The position numbers and the translations under genes are program-made. Of a DNA stretch of 64,000 nucleotides, positions 43,457 to 56,867 are shown piece after piece; within the stretch, counting starts at the first letter, position 1, and every line of letters begins with the position of its first letter. The DNA is from Ancylostoma caninum (Eukaryota; Nematoda; Chromadorea; Rhabditida; Ancylostomatidae). Location: positions 124,001 through 188,000 of the forward strand of contig JBAJFG010000373.1 of the NCBI GenBank assembly GCA_037903475.1, in the 5' to 3' direction. The notes beneath the pieces are model-generated. The model ran no database searches. It was not told where the DNA came from and was given only the letters and a program-made list of their open reading frames with translations.

Positions 43457-45597
43457 GTCAGTAAGGTGGGGACAGGCTCAAATATCCCAACCCCAGTATA
43501 ATATTATTGGGGTGTAAAACTATGTATGAGTGCGCGCACACTTTTTCACCTCTATCAGTGAAAACATATGCCCTCCCGTCTAGTGCACCTTAAAGAACAA
43601 TTTTTTCCACATCTAAATGTACATGATTCGGTTGGCAAAACTCAATTTTTGATTTTTAACAAAATTTGAAACCTACCAACTGGAGTCACGGAATCGTGGT
43701 GGAAACCGCCATTGGACAAACTCTTCTATGTAATACCTTGAATAATGAGTTTCTTGAAACACGTCTAGCACCCAATAGGAGAGGGGCATATTACGAAAGC
43801 AATTGCGAAGCGTTGTCACCAGGCTTCAAACATGGCTACGCCACATATTGAAGGAGTATATGTCTTCAATGTAAAATACGAGAGGAGCGATCTGATAGGA
43901 GGCGATAAGTTCCATACCGACAGTTACGGCAGATCTCTTCCTACAACAATTTAGCAACGCACGCCGGTCACCTCTTTCTACAACAATTGGGCCACGCAGG
44001 CTAGCCACTTCGTCATCATCTTGTCAGGACAACGATTACCAGAAATTTTTCACGACCAAGCTCATCCGAAGGCGAGCAAAAATACTCAACAGAAAACTAA
44101 AAAAATAAGGTGGGAAGTCCTGTCTTATCCGCATAGCCAACACTCGCCAATATTAGAACGCCACTTATCTCTAGCCAGGAAGTAGGGGGTTCGGATAAGC
44201 GGCTGTTTCGGCTCACTGCGTCTTGACTTCTCCGAGAAAAAACGTCATTACTTGCGTGAAGGATGAAGAATGGTAGTTGAGAGCAGCTGTACACATAATT
44301 TTGACTAGAGCTTTCTGCTTTCGTTTTTTTAAAGGATATTTTTATTCCGCCCAAGAACGCGTATCCATAGTTGTACACCCTAAACGGTTGGCGCAACTGT
44401 ATTGCCTTTTTTCTCGTTGACTTTATTTTTTCCACAATTTGGCCAAACCATGGCCTTGACAAGCTGTTCAATTTCTACGATAAGTACGTAGAGGACACTC
44501 TTATTATGTGAGCGCATCCACGGCGCCCTGTGTGCGGAGCACGGGAAACTATGAAGCGATGAAATTGGTGGTGGTAATTTTTGAGTCGTTGTGTTTTTCG
44601 GCGATTTTTTTCCTGCTGAATAACCGCCTCAGGAGCTGGAAAAGGTGGCACATAAACCATTCGCCAACCAAATTACAGAAATTCAAGGTAAGCTTTGGAA
44701 GCAGATTTTGGCCAATATCGGCAGCGCAGGAAATGAGCGTTTATCCATCTCGTGCATATTTTTAGAGGATCATCTACGATTTTTTTGGGCAAAATAACAG
44801 TTATAGATAATGTTTAGTGTACCGCTCCGAATAGGAAGCACGACATGGATCGTCTAACAAGAATTCAAGAAATAACAGAGAAAATACTCCAAGCGGCTGA
44901 CCACAGTTCTTCACGAATACGTGCTTTACTGTGAGAATATCGCGGCCGGAAAATGATCTGCAGCCGCTTTTCGGGCTCATTAAGTTTTCCAGTCATATTT
45001 GGTTAGGCGGAAGCCGCAGCCATGCGTCTATTGTTTCCACAAGCATATAGGCGTGGGAGGCTTCACGAGGATTAGTACGTAGTTGGAAAAACATCAATGG
45101 AGCTGCGCCGTTGTTATATACAGCTCGCGTCTCTTCTATTTAATGTTACAGCTATGCGCGTATGCTACCTACATTCAGCTGTAACCGTTCGTGGAACATT
45201 CCATTCCACCGGGCAACTCTTAGCTCCTATTTCTAGTTCTTCCTCTTGAGGACCAATCAATTCATTTTTTTTTCTCGCTCTCACAAAACTTCTGAGACTC
45301 CTCCCCATGAAGATCCTAGATTTTGAGTGAAAAACCGTTCTCCCTTCACCCTGGTCCTTTCTCTTCATATTGCATGTCCTCCACTCAGTTGGACCTAATT
45401 TTGAGGAATGTAGTCGGTTGGACCATAAGTTCGTGCGGTTTTTTCAAAGTCAATTTTGACGAGGATTTGAACCAGATAATTCCGTTAGCCTATTTATCAT
45501 CTTATAGCTCCTGTTTTGCTTTTCACGAAAATTATAACCAGTTTATCCGCTACTTCTCATTCTCTGTTGCATGAAATGTGACCCTCCAATTTGATAA
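43457..45597. other. Gene-poor interval
   Basis: No supported gene in 2.1 kb. A short tandem repeat occurs near 43938-43998 (CTACAACAATT, then AACGCACGCC / CACGCAGGC), and the remainder is AT-rich. Confidence 0.4.
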
Positions 45598-46095
45598 GAG
45601 CGTACATCTCCAACTACAATACCCGCACTAAGTTTGTTAAAAATGAACGTTCAGAACGCGGATTTGCGTTCTTTTCGTTCCAGGGCGATAACTCATCGTA
45701 ACAAAGCGATTCACAGACCAAACCAGGGGTCAGATGCAGAAGTGGAGTGGGCTAGCATATTTCATGGAACCAGCACTAAATTTCGATTTTGAACATTGAA
45801 ATTCCAGAGTCATTTATAGAGCTCGGATCATGCCGCGCATCAAAGTATGTCGCGCGCCATGTGCGGCAAGGCAGGATTAAAAACTGGCCAATTTCGTTGC
45901 AGAAAATCAGAATTTAGGGCTGATTTCATGAAATATGGTAGCCCACCCCATTGCCGTTTTTGACCCCTGGTTTGGTCTGTGAATGGCTTTGTTACGATGA
46001 GCTATAACCCTAGAACGAAAATAACGCAAATCCGCGTTCTATATGTTCATTTTTAACAAACTTAGTGCGGGTACTGTACTCCAACTGCTCCACTA
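45598..46095. mobile_element. Foldback element 4
   Basis: Left arm about 45598-45775 and right arm about 45915-46095 are inverted. Paired blocks are ACCCGCACTAAGTTTGTTAA / TTAACAAACTTAGTGCGGGT, GGATTTGCGTTC / CGCAAATCCGCG and CAGACCAAACCAGGGGTCA / TGACCCCTGGTTTGGTCTG. The spacer is about 140 bases. No coding capacity. Confidence 0.85.
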
Positions 46096-49030
46096 CAATA
46101 GTGGAACAAATGCAGCTCGAGCTGACGGAGATGTTAACAGCGTGTAAGTGGAAGCCATTGCTGCTGAAGGGACAGCGCAGAAGTGGATGCTGCCACACAG
46201 AGGTTGGTTTTGAGCTGGAGTATGAACCTTATTCTGTTCGCACAGTTCGTAGAGTTAGGAGACGATTTTCCGCAAGGACTTGCTCTAGATGTGAAGAAGA
46301 AGTACTGCGGATATTAACTTTCACAAACACCTAAGTTCAGCTAGTCCACTTCGTAAAAATACAATGAATGCTCAGAAAAACAACACGAACTTATTGTCCA
46401 ATCTAATGTTTCTTTCCAGAAAGAAGACAGAGAAGAAAAAGAAGAAGTGAAAATGTTCATTTTTTATCCACCATGTTCCATCCAATCTTTCAGCAATTTC
46501 CTTTTTTTTCTTCTTCAGTGCTCAGCTTTTTCAGCCCTCAAAACCAATACCATAGCGTGACAACATAGCATCCATTGCCTTGTAAGCACTGCTGTTCCGT
46601 TTTGCTCCTCTTTTTTGTAACGTTTCCGTCACTGTGGTACATTTATCTCACGTTACACGGATTGAGCGAGCATTAAACAAGAGTGCTGTAGGACGAGTAT
46701 TGACTCACTGACTCGCTAGGTTACCAATAATTTTTTTGCGATAGAAATTTTGTTCTTGTTCTATTACTTTCTCGTTTTATTTCTTATAGATCGAGAACTA
46801 AGAATCATCATTTCTCAATTCGGAAAAACGTAGGTGATCGGGTTCTTAGCAGCTCAGGATGTCTAGAGCTAAGACGGAAAAGTATGCTTATACTTCTCAT
46901 ATGGCCTTCGCCAGTATCCAGCTTATTCATCCAACTCGACAAACTCGCTGTGATGGATGTTTTAGCGTGTTTGTTTGGATGTAATGCCACTCCCCCCCTA
47001 ACCCCCCGCACAATCTGAAGGTGGTGTCTCAGCTCAGGGGAGATGTTGAGAATTAGACAATGAAGAAATCTGCAGACGACGGCGATCACAACGGTAAACA
47101 TATTACGTCACAAGAATGTCCAGAATCCCCTTTTGGACCACTTATTTTTGGAGAGTTTGATTTAGTAGCGCTACGACAGCTATTAAGTTGCGGTATGCAG
47201 TGGCAATGGTGATGCCGGTCGATCACTGGCACATAATGTGTTGGGAGCGCAACTCCCTTCTCATTGATCCTACGCTGCACCGACATGCCGCAACTTGTGA
47301 CAGATGTCGTAGCGCGGGTACCTTAAACCCTCCAAAAAGAAGCTAAAATAAGAATATTTTCGGAATTTAGGAAAGGTAATGCGTATGCCATTGTGATCGG
47401 CGTTTGCTGTAGATTCTCCTTGTTTCAATTTCAGATCTTAGAATTGATCCTCAGATGAGAACTGTCTCGAACTTCAGGTGAACGCCGCATATGTATAACT
47501 GGCGGAAGCGGAGGGTGGGGTGGGAGGAGGGAGGATGCACTGGTTTTCCCCTGCGCCAGTATGGGGACCTGAGCCGCCGGAACTTTTTTTAATTACTAGT
47601 GGCCCGTTAGTCACGTTAATGTGCTACCTTTCAAAGACTGTGCGGTAATGGCCCATTGTGGTTTTTTCATGCGCGCCAACTTGGTGTGTAGGACTCATTC
47701 CCTCAAAGTGAAATACTCTATTCCATATTGTTTCAACAGAGTTGCTTTTGTCCAAATTTTCTCTTGGACGTTCTGGACCTGAGCCTCCGAAACGTTTTTT
47801 TTTTAAATTATCTATTTCTTTATTTATTGGAAATGTACAAGCGTCGTATACAGTTTAAGTGTAAGTGATTAGATGAACTCATCCAGTCTTCTCCTAGAAA
47901 GAGTGTATTTCTCATGAAATACACGAGTACGTAATAGTTTGTTGAAACCAGGACGAACCCTCTTGGTATAAAATTGTTATCTGGGCTAGGATTCATGAAA
48001 CGTTAACCGAAAAAACTAAAGGTGGTTAGTGTGATCGGTTGTCTTATAGATTACACAGTGTTGCGATGCGCGAGACCTGGGAGTTGGTTTGCTAGTCTGG
48101 TTTTACCTGGTTATGAGTCCATGAATCTTAGCCTTGATTTGACTATTAGCCGCGGCAGTCGGAAGCCTGACAAATCCTCTTATTTTTGAATGAGTAATAA
48201 CGGGATAATAAGCAATAACGGGATAGCAATAATGGGATGAGAACAAGCCCGATCAATTTCTTCAATAAATTGTACCAAAGTGACACGCCGCTACGCTTTC
48301 TTATCCATTCAGTGGTTTTAGACCGAGGATTCTATTGCGTTCAACTCCAGGTGGAATTTCGGAATAATTCTCACACAGACGAACATATCGGAAACGAGGT
48401 TGAGACCAAAATTCTGTAGAGTGAATGTTCCAGAATCCTTTTTTTTATAAATGCTGGAACATAGTGCAAAATTTGTTCCAAAGCGAAGAGGCAAAAATCC
48501 ATATTCTTCCCATGACCAATCTCACAGGCGTGGTTCCCTGGGATAATGGGAGTGAGAAGCTAAAATTACGGCTATGGAGGAATTTGATCGGTTACATAAA
48601 GTAATTTCCTGTCGATTGTTCTAGGAATGTGGCTGCGGAGAGGGGAGGGGGGAGGCCTTTGCACGTCCCACCCCTGCATCTGCCACTAATGTGTAGCAAA
48701 CATCTTACGAACGGAATGTTTATCCAGTTGATAGAGCTTGCTTCTATTAATTCCATCAATAGTTGGTGTCGCCTTCTTCTAGGAGGCTGTATCTACGACA
48801 AGAAATGAGGATGTAGTCGGATGAATGTGATAATTCTAGACGGAAAATTGAGTAGAGGCTGTTTGAAAAAGCTGCGTTGTCGCCTTGGATTTCCTCTGGC
48901 GATCGCTATATAGTAAAACACATCTGTTTGTATGTCTGTTGGTAATCGCTCATATCTCACGATCTCTCGCAACTGTATGCTTCACATTCGTTTCAACGGA
49001 TGTTAAGAAAAGGTACCTGAGTACAATGAT
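46096..49030. other. Gene-poor interval with repeat fragments
   Basis: No supported gene. GGACCTGAGCCGCCGGAAC with a following T-run (47565-47592) recurs as GGACCTGAGCCTCCGAAACG (about 47773-47792). A T/A simple-sequence stretch at about 47800-47840 could be the 3' tail of an old CR1-type fragment. Confidence 0.4.
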
Positions 49031-49080
49031 CCCGCGAAGCGGGCAAGTGCGAGACTCGCCTATGGCGAGTCTCGCACTTG
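49031..49080. repeat. Two adjacent perfect hairpins
   Basis: 49031-49043 is CCCGC-GAA-GCGGG. It is followed at once by 49044-49060 CAAGTGCGAGACTCGCC, a TAT loop, and the perfect inverse at 49064-49080. A 17-bp perfect stem on a 3-base loop is far beyond chance in this AT-rich background. No T-run follows on the + strand. Confidence 0.95.
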
Positions 49081-52000
49081 TAAAATGTGTTATTTTACGA
49101 TATGGTATTGTGTTACGATATTATGATGTGACGCTTCGCCTACTGCTGCATCTTTCAGCCAGAGGTACATATAACCTTTTTGCGGAGAAGAACGCAGAAC
49201 CGGAACAATATGTATGTATTAGGAGAAGAAAATTGAGAACAAAGTTGTTTTCAGGATAAACTGCACTTCTCTCAGCAATAACCGCTATTAGTTTAGAAAG
49301 TGTTTTCGAATAAATTACGGCCTTCGTTTTCGTAATTATAGACTCGGCATTCTAGCACGTATTCAAAGCCACTTTCTATCAATGTGTCTTCTATACCTCT
49401 AAAGCATTGTCCAGCTACGACAGACGAACCCGATTCATTACGAGAAAGAAGATGTGTGGCTGTTTTGAGAGAACTTCCTGATAATTTGCTTCTGCCCTGC
49501 ATAAAGGTGCCTGCGAAGCGGAAGGCGTGGCGTTGGCTTGCAGATTTCCCTCGACCTTTTCGCCCTTCTTCACTTCGGTCAGCTATTGCTTGTGGTTTTA
49601 TTGCTTTCACGGCACGTCTTCCGGATGAGCCGTTAGGCTTGGTAGTGCAGTGTAGGTGGCTTCTCTGGCACCTACACGCGTTTCTCGTCGCTTGATAACA
49701 CGTAAGACTAGAGTACTATGTATTAGTGAAGTTTTCAGAGAGATTAAATTACGGTGGAAAATACTGGATAGTTGTCCTATTTTGACTGATATTTCCAGAA
49801 GTTCACTTTTCTTCTCCTTTTTTTTAAATTTTTCGTTTCGATACTCATGACGAGTATGAAGTGTGTATAGTTCTCATTCTCGATAGATCCTCTGATATAT
49901 GTAGCTCATGCAAACGGGTCCGACGTCTGAAGTCTCCGTCTCTGATCAGTTATGGTCTCCGAATCCGAAAACCTCACCTGAATACCTAAATTCTAGTTGA
50001 ATGTTCAAAGAATTTTCCATGAAGGAGCTTCCCTAAATCAACAAGCTTCCCCTAAACTGTCTCCATTTTGCCACAGTACCTTTGTTCTTCCAAATTTCCT
50101 GTGTCCTTTCGTTTTCTGCATGTTGAAGAATAAAAATTTTAGCGGTAGAGTTGAATTTCTTTGCGTAATCCATTTTGTTCTCCCATCCTCCCCAGGAATA
50201 AAGCGCCTATTTACGGAGGTAATTGGGCGGTGTGAATGATTGCTTAAACTTTGCACTCGGTGATGTTCCTGATTTGTGCTTTTGAGAATATTAGAATCTC
50301 AGAAACTTGGCTACCTGATTTTGAGATCAGTGGTTTTACATATGGATTGTTTCTCAGAAATACAGAAATTTCTGGAATGATCGGAGGATTAGGAGCTAAA
50401 GGGAGTATGGATCAGATTACTTGTTTACATTACGCAAACCATCAAGAGGCATAACCAATTCTGGCTTTTTGTTGTTCACTTCTGCTTGCCTTCACTGGGA
50501 ATGAAGCACTGCAACATCTACATATGGGTGTGGAGAATGCAGTCGTGGTGACTCACTCAATGTATGGGCTTCAGAAAATTACTAATTTGCAAGTGAGTGA
50601 AGTGCAAGTGGAGTCCCTTTGGGACGATTACCATTGGGTCTTGCATTTTTCTTCGAAGTCACTTTTGCTGAATTTTTATCGGTGAAACGGACACAATTTG
50701 TAGCTTTGCATTCACATCAGCGAGTCCGTACCTGCGTTACATGAATACTTCAGGATGTATCCAGGTCTACCCTACTTCATAAGGTCGCAAACATGCTACT
50801 TGTGAGTTGAGTATAAATCACCCTTAGATAAAATCCCGCGTTTTTTTTCAAACGGCTTGTTTTTCCTCCACTATGCACTATCTGACAAGGTGTCCATAGC
50901 CATTCAGAAGTGCTTTTTTGCTCTACGAGGGTGTTATTAGTGCTTTTCAGATGACACAATCTCGCTCAATTCTAGGCAAGTGATAATTCTAGAGGCCGAA
51001 GAACTCAATTCTGACAATCGCTTCATTCATGTTTTTGCCCTTAGCCAAATGGGGTTGATGCAACTGAAGTCTTTCGCCCCGTGTCTGGAAAGCACGCCGT
51101 ATCTATGTAGCACCTGGTGGGGGTTGGCTCTCCAGCCTCAAGAAGGAATCCCTCTCCGGTAGACATTTGGGGTCGAGCTAGAGGACTTTCCCCTGCTGAG
51201 AAATGCTTGCAAGCAACGAGAGGGTGGAGAAGAACTCCGGCGTAGCCCATCCGTAACGAGTGCATAAAGCTAAAAAAAACAGCTAGGATCCGCTGGAAGA
51301 GGTCAAGTCATCTGTTTGCGGCAGATCAGGTCTCACACGCAGGAAAGAAGTCGAAAGTTGAGTTTTTCAGCGAATAAAAACAAAAGTCTTTCAGAGGGAA
51401 AAATGCTTTTGAATGGTTGCACATATGTTGTCAAAAAGTCAACTTTGAGTCGTGTTCCATTTACTAATTTGTTCTCCGAATCTGTCAGATTGCAGTACCT
51501 CCTTCCTTTTACGAAAATATGCGGCTCAAAAAGATTTATGTCGCGCTCCATCTCATATTCAATCCCTCCCGGAGCTGTTCGCTCGAGTAAATTTAGCTTC
51601 CCTCAGCCTATTATCACTGCAATGAGTTTCACTATTTTTACATCCTGTCAATCTGATCAAAGGGTAACACTGAGTAATATCGTCGAAAATAGCTCCAACG
51701 CACTAATAATGCGTTTATCCGCCTACAGGAGCGAAATAGCCTGTGATTATAATTCTCTCGTTCTAGCAACGCACATGACTATGGTGCTCATGACTAGTTT
51801 TGCTGACGTTCTCAGTCAACTCCGTTACAGGTTTTCTTAGCTTTTCTTGAAACCACTGTTGGCCCACCCTTTTTTCGCAGTTTTTAGCTTGAGAGATCAC
51901 TAAGCCTTGATGGTCCCAACGATTGTTTTAGATAGCAACGTCACAGAAAGTACTTATAAGTTAATATGGTCCTAAAAATCTATGCTCAAATTTTCTAAAA

Positions 52001-52875
52001 AGTTTTGAGCAGAGAAAGCAATCTGAATGGAGCTGCCGTCAATGCGTTAAACTACTTAGTTTTGTGAGGAATCCTCGTTCCATGACCATTTCCATCTTTT
52101 CCTCATGACTTTCAACATTTCTAGGCCTCATAAATAAGTGGTAACACAATAGAAATGGTAGCAAGTAATGGAAATAACCAGTAAAAGCTTGAAGATAAAA
52201 ATAAAGGAATAGTTAAGGTAAAGAACTGCTACTCTCAAAGCAATATTTACTTCAACAATGCAGTGAAATCAGCTATCACATCCTTGCTACAGATTCAGAC
52301 TGGAGAAATGTTCGAGGGGAAAAACGAAAAGATGAAATGTCTTATCCTATTTTTTTTTTTGCCAGCAAGAAAAGCAAATGTCCTAAAAAGTGCCAACAAC
52401 TCTTAAAAGGGAGTCGTCGAGTTCTTTTTCAGGAGAAAAAAAAAACAAACGAGCAAGTAAACAAATGATTGAGCAAATGAGTGTGAGTGTGTGGCTTACG
52501 ATTTTTTTAGAGTTCAACTTGCTAGTTCAACTAGACTAAATACTACTCCTTCCCGAAAATTTCTACTGGATCGCTATTGTTATCACTTTTTTGTTTATTG
52601 TTTATTGTTAATTCATACACTCAGGGTGCTCCTACAACCAGGTACATCATGCAAATAACTTTTGAAATGTTCGGCTAAATGAGAAACCAGTTCAACAGAA
52701 AAAGCGTAGCTAACGATGCTTCGTTCTACTACAAAATACATACGCGGTGATTAATTTCAAGACATGTTACAACTACCCAAGTGACATCTGCTTATTCTTT
52801 TTCTTAATCTTTCCGACTTTGTTAGTTCAAATAGGACACATCACTACATTGTTGCATTGTTTTGTGTGCATTCTA
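49081..52875. other. Gene-poor interval with two unassigned open frames
   Basis: A GC-rich block at 49.29-49.70 kb is open on both strands (minus 49293-49610 and plus 49384-49695); neither product is familiar. A 174-codon + frame at 51316-51840 (MRQIRSHTQERSRKLSF start) is the longest unexplained frame in the right half. It has no recognisable domain, signal peptide or splice context, and its minus strand is also partly open. I treat all of these as unproven. Confidence 0.35.
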
Positions 52876-54140
52876 CAGGGTGCGGCTTAAATACTGTGTC
52901 AAACTTTGTCGCAAATTCCATCCCCGTTGCGAAAAAGCTCTTTGCCCTAAATTTCATATCTGAAATTGCTATCCCTTTTTCTGCATTACCTCCTCGTTTC
53001 TTAACCTCACGTCAACATTCCACGTTATAACAAGTTCAAATTTGAAAAGAACCAAGATCGAGCTATGAAGCATCACCGTACAATCTTTTTCCTTGGTCGC
53101 CTATTTTTGCAGCAATATGACTGCACCGTCCAATTTGCAATATGATGCTCTGCTGTTGAAAGGCTGTTCCCATATACATGCCACACGGATGTCACAGTTC
53201 TAATTTTTGAGAAAATTCACGAGAAACGAACTCGTTGCAAAAATGCGAGGTAGAAGGGTTAGGTGGACAAAGAGCCGTGAAATTTGCAGAGGGCGATGAA
53301 TTCACCTGCTAATGAGGAAGTACAGACGGTACAGCAACAACAAGTACAGCAACGTGTTCACAACAAAGCGCACCAGCACGAGAGAAGGCAGAATTTAGTC
53401 ATGTTACCTTGGAGGGCCGCAAAAGTTAGGCACCTTAGGACGATGATCTTTTTTTTCAATGTGGGACAGAGCTTCATCAAAAAAATCGCGTAGTGTAAGG
53501 GCAGACCTCCAAGACATCAGATGGGGTAGGGAAGTCATCTCTTGCAGATCATATCTGACCTATATCATCACTGAAGCTGATGTTTCTGAAAGTGACCATA
53601 AGCATCAGGTCGACGTTGAACTGAAGTTCGGAAAACAGATCTTTGCTGGAAAGAAGGGTAGTTTTGTAAAGTAGGTATGGGAGCTAGTTCACCTATTAAA
53701 AATGGGCCCGTTAGGGCAGCAGTGCTTCAAGAAACGAGGCGCAGAAGAAAAAGTGACCGTTGGTGCACCAACTCCACGAACTCATACCGGCAGAGGAATC
53801 GTGTGCAAACTTCCTTGACATCGATCGTATGGATGTGTCAACTCGTAATCGTAGAGATGTGGACATGCGCTCACTAACCCACTGCTGCTACGAATCTGGG
53901 ATCGCTCACAAGAAAGAAAGAGGAAGAAGACCTCCGGAATTTTTTTCGGGCCTCAGTGGTCGTACATGCTTTAGGTGTAACCTCCGTCGCGAGAGCAGAA
54001 GGAGGTCACGTTAGACGTATCCCAGTGTATTTAATTTCTGAGAGTTTAGGTAAATAATACTGAAGAGGAATTAGAGTTTCATCCTCTGTGACAAAAGTTA
54101 TTAACAAATATTTTTGGCACAGTATTTATACCGCACCCTG
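52876..54140. mobile_element. 1265-bp TA-flanked terminal-inverted-repeat element
   Basis: The left end CAGGGTGCGGCTTAAATACTG and right end (inverted) CAGGGTGCGGTATAAATACTG continue to pair for about 33 bases, and both ends are bordered by TA (52874-52875, 54141-54142). These are the hallmarks and length of a Tc1/mariner-superfamily element. The interior holds several + frames of 66-84 codons between 53284 and 54014, two of them Arg-rich near the end. I recognise no transposase motif, so it is either a non-autonomous derivative or an old copy. Confidence 0.85.
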
Positions 54141-54142
54141 TA

Positions 54143-56867
54143 TGCTGCCGTAAGATAAATGGGTTCATCAGCCGAGAAAATGAACCCTCCATCCTTATAC
54201 AATTATTCTCGCACGAATGGCTCTGCTAAATCTTGCAGCATTATTAATGCTAGCACGTATGTACGTAATTCATCCGATCATCTGCCTAGTAATCAGTAAC
54301 AGATCTTCCCCAAGGCCTTCACCAAGAGAAGATTCCTGTTGTGCATAATTTCGTATCCTCAACAGGCAATGCTGTTTTCAACAAGCACACTTCCCTGAAG
54401 TAACGCCATTAGCACCTCTTCCAGGAATTTGCACTTCTGACCAGACGTCGTGCTGCTGTTGCTGTTGTGTTCCAGGTAAACTTCGGGTGCTTCGTGGATT
54501 GTAGCGCCTCTGCTATCTGGTAGCGACACAAATCTAAAATACTGCAAAAAATGAAAATTTCAAGGCTGAGCAAAGCTATGTAGGTGACGTTCTCTCCTAA
54601 CTCCTAGTTGAGGACACACAGTAGAGGACTGCAAGTTACGTAACTGCTCCACTATTGCACACACGCATCACCGAAACATGGTTAGGCTCACGCCCATGGA
54701 TATGATTTCCCATGCTGGATAAAGGCAGGCTTGTGCTTCACAGAAGTTTACCCCTCATGGGTAGCGTTACCCATAGATTACGGATAGAAAACGCTGTATG
54801 TGCAATCGCGGGCACCACAATAAGCTATTGTCATCTCAGAAATAACCACATTAGTAGCGAAATTCGTGGTTTTGCAAACACCACATAAAGGGACCGGAGG
54901 CATCATTAAGATTACCTATGGTAAACATGTTAATAAACTCAATTTGATCCTTTAACTAAGATCCATCGACATTGTCATCCATACGCGACATTGTCTGTAC
55001 AGAGCCACCACTCAAGGGTAATCACACCTATAGATGAGAGATTAGAAAGCTTCCCGCAGATGCATCCGGTACAAGGGGTGCTCGCCGATTTGGGCCTGGA
55101 TGCATTAGATGCATTGGTGGCATTACCTAAACTAAAGGCGTTGGTGCCCGTGTTAACTATGGGCACATTTGTGTGATTTAACCCGTTTACCTTGGGTAAT
55201 CCCAAGGATGCACGCGGCCTCTGTGAAATACCGAATTGTAACGGCCATCCATACTAGATAACGTTTACCGGCCGCTCAATCTCGGCTGTCTCTAGCTGGC
55301 TTACTCACCGGTTTAATCTCCCATGTATGGGTAAGCAGTTCCATGGATGCCAAGCTATGAGCAAAATTAACGACGTTAACATCTTTACCCTGTGTGATAA
55401 AAATGATGCATGCCAAACTTAGGACCAGCTACCATAAACCAAATCGAATCTCACATTCAGTGCTTCTCTGACACAGGACCAGGATTGGACCATGTATATA
55501 GTTTGATCTGGCTAATCTCCACACGCTCTCTGACTTGCTTGGAAGTTCGTTAGGCAGCGAGAGAGCGGGTGCTGTCTGGAAGAAATATGATGTGATTTCG
55601 ATGGAAATTTCTGTGAAGGCAAAATTGCTTCGAAACCGTGAAAATTTGCATACATACATGCATATGTGAACAGTTGAAGTTGATGAGTTGCATGCAGTTA
55701 CTCATGCTCATTCATGAAAAAGCCACATAATCAGCGCTTTCAAACCGCAGTGGCTTGTTTTTGAGATAATTCGAAAATGAGAGCGAGGATTAGAATGATT
55801 ATGAGGATGAGCTCGAGAATGCTTTCCAGGCTTTTCTTCTACGTGTTTTTTTTTTGTATACTTCATATACTAGTCAATGGTTGTTATTACCAAATCAGAA
55901 ATTTCAAGCGCAGTTTTTTTTTGTTTTCTGGAGTCAGAACTTCTGCATGGCATAGTAAGCAAGGAAATTACAGCCATTCCAGTGGCGAAGCTTGTTTTTT
56001 TTTTGAGGGAGGACGGGGGATTGAGGGAGGTCGTGAAAAGAAAAGAGCATAGCCGTTCAAGTAAATCTACTGTTAAACAAAGTTGTTGAAAAACTTGTCT
56101 CAATTGTGAGTTATTGAAAGCTAGTGGATATAAATTACCGCAATCAACTAAGCAAGTGAAAGCGAGTTGGGAAGTACAACATTTTGTCTTTCTTCACAAG
56201 CCAATTTTCAATAACTGGCCTTCCCATACCCATGGATGTAGGGGCTTTATTTTCAATTTACAATTCACAAACTTCTTTCTTATTGAACAATATTACTTCG
56301 GCTCCAACGATTCTTCATGTTTTTTGTTCTTTGTTTACAGTCATAATTATTGCACCTCATGAGCAAGTAGGAATGAATGGGAAAGTAGCCAAATGAGTAA
56401 AAAAATGGAATGAATGTATAATAATTTGTATGCATGTGATTGAATGCTTCGTAGTAATGTGTTAACATAACGTTGAGTGGGTAGCAACACTTGAAATTTC
56501 CAACAAAAACCTCCAAGTATCCTGGAAGCTGGACGCCCCTCCCCCCTCACTGAAAAATAGGTCGTTGAGTTCTTTTAATTGCCTTATAAAATGGATAAAT
56601 ATATAGTCTAAGCCTATTTTTATAGTTTGTGTTTATTATTTAAAATGTTATTCGAAATATCTGTTATTAATCAGCTAATATTAAAATTAATATTTTCAGT
56701 GATTTTATTATTCTGTCTGGGTCAATGAAGTGGCGGTGTTGCCACTTTCTTTTCAACGCACCCCCCCCCCCGCTAGCAACTTCTGCCTCCGGCACTGCAC
56801 GGAATCAGTAGCAATTGGTGTTACTGCTTTGGTGTGATCCATGAAAGCTACCGGAAGTAACCTATGC
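54143..56867. other. Gene-poor interval
   Basis: No supported gene in 2.7 kb. The region 54.96-55.25 kb is less AT-rich and carries short repeats of GATGCATTAGATGCATTGG type, without a recognisable protein. A C11 run starts at 56761. Confidence 0.4.

Noticed and set aside
48885..49259. 124-codon + frame crossing the double hairpin
   Set aside because: The frame owes part of its length to the palindrome, has no recognisable family, and the start is not supported.
51041..51265. 74-codon minus-strand frame in a GC-richer block
   Set aside because: Looks like a dispersed-repeat frame; no domain and no gene structure around it.
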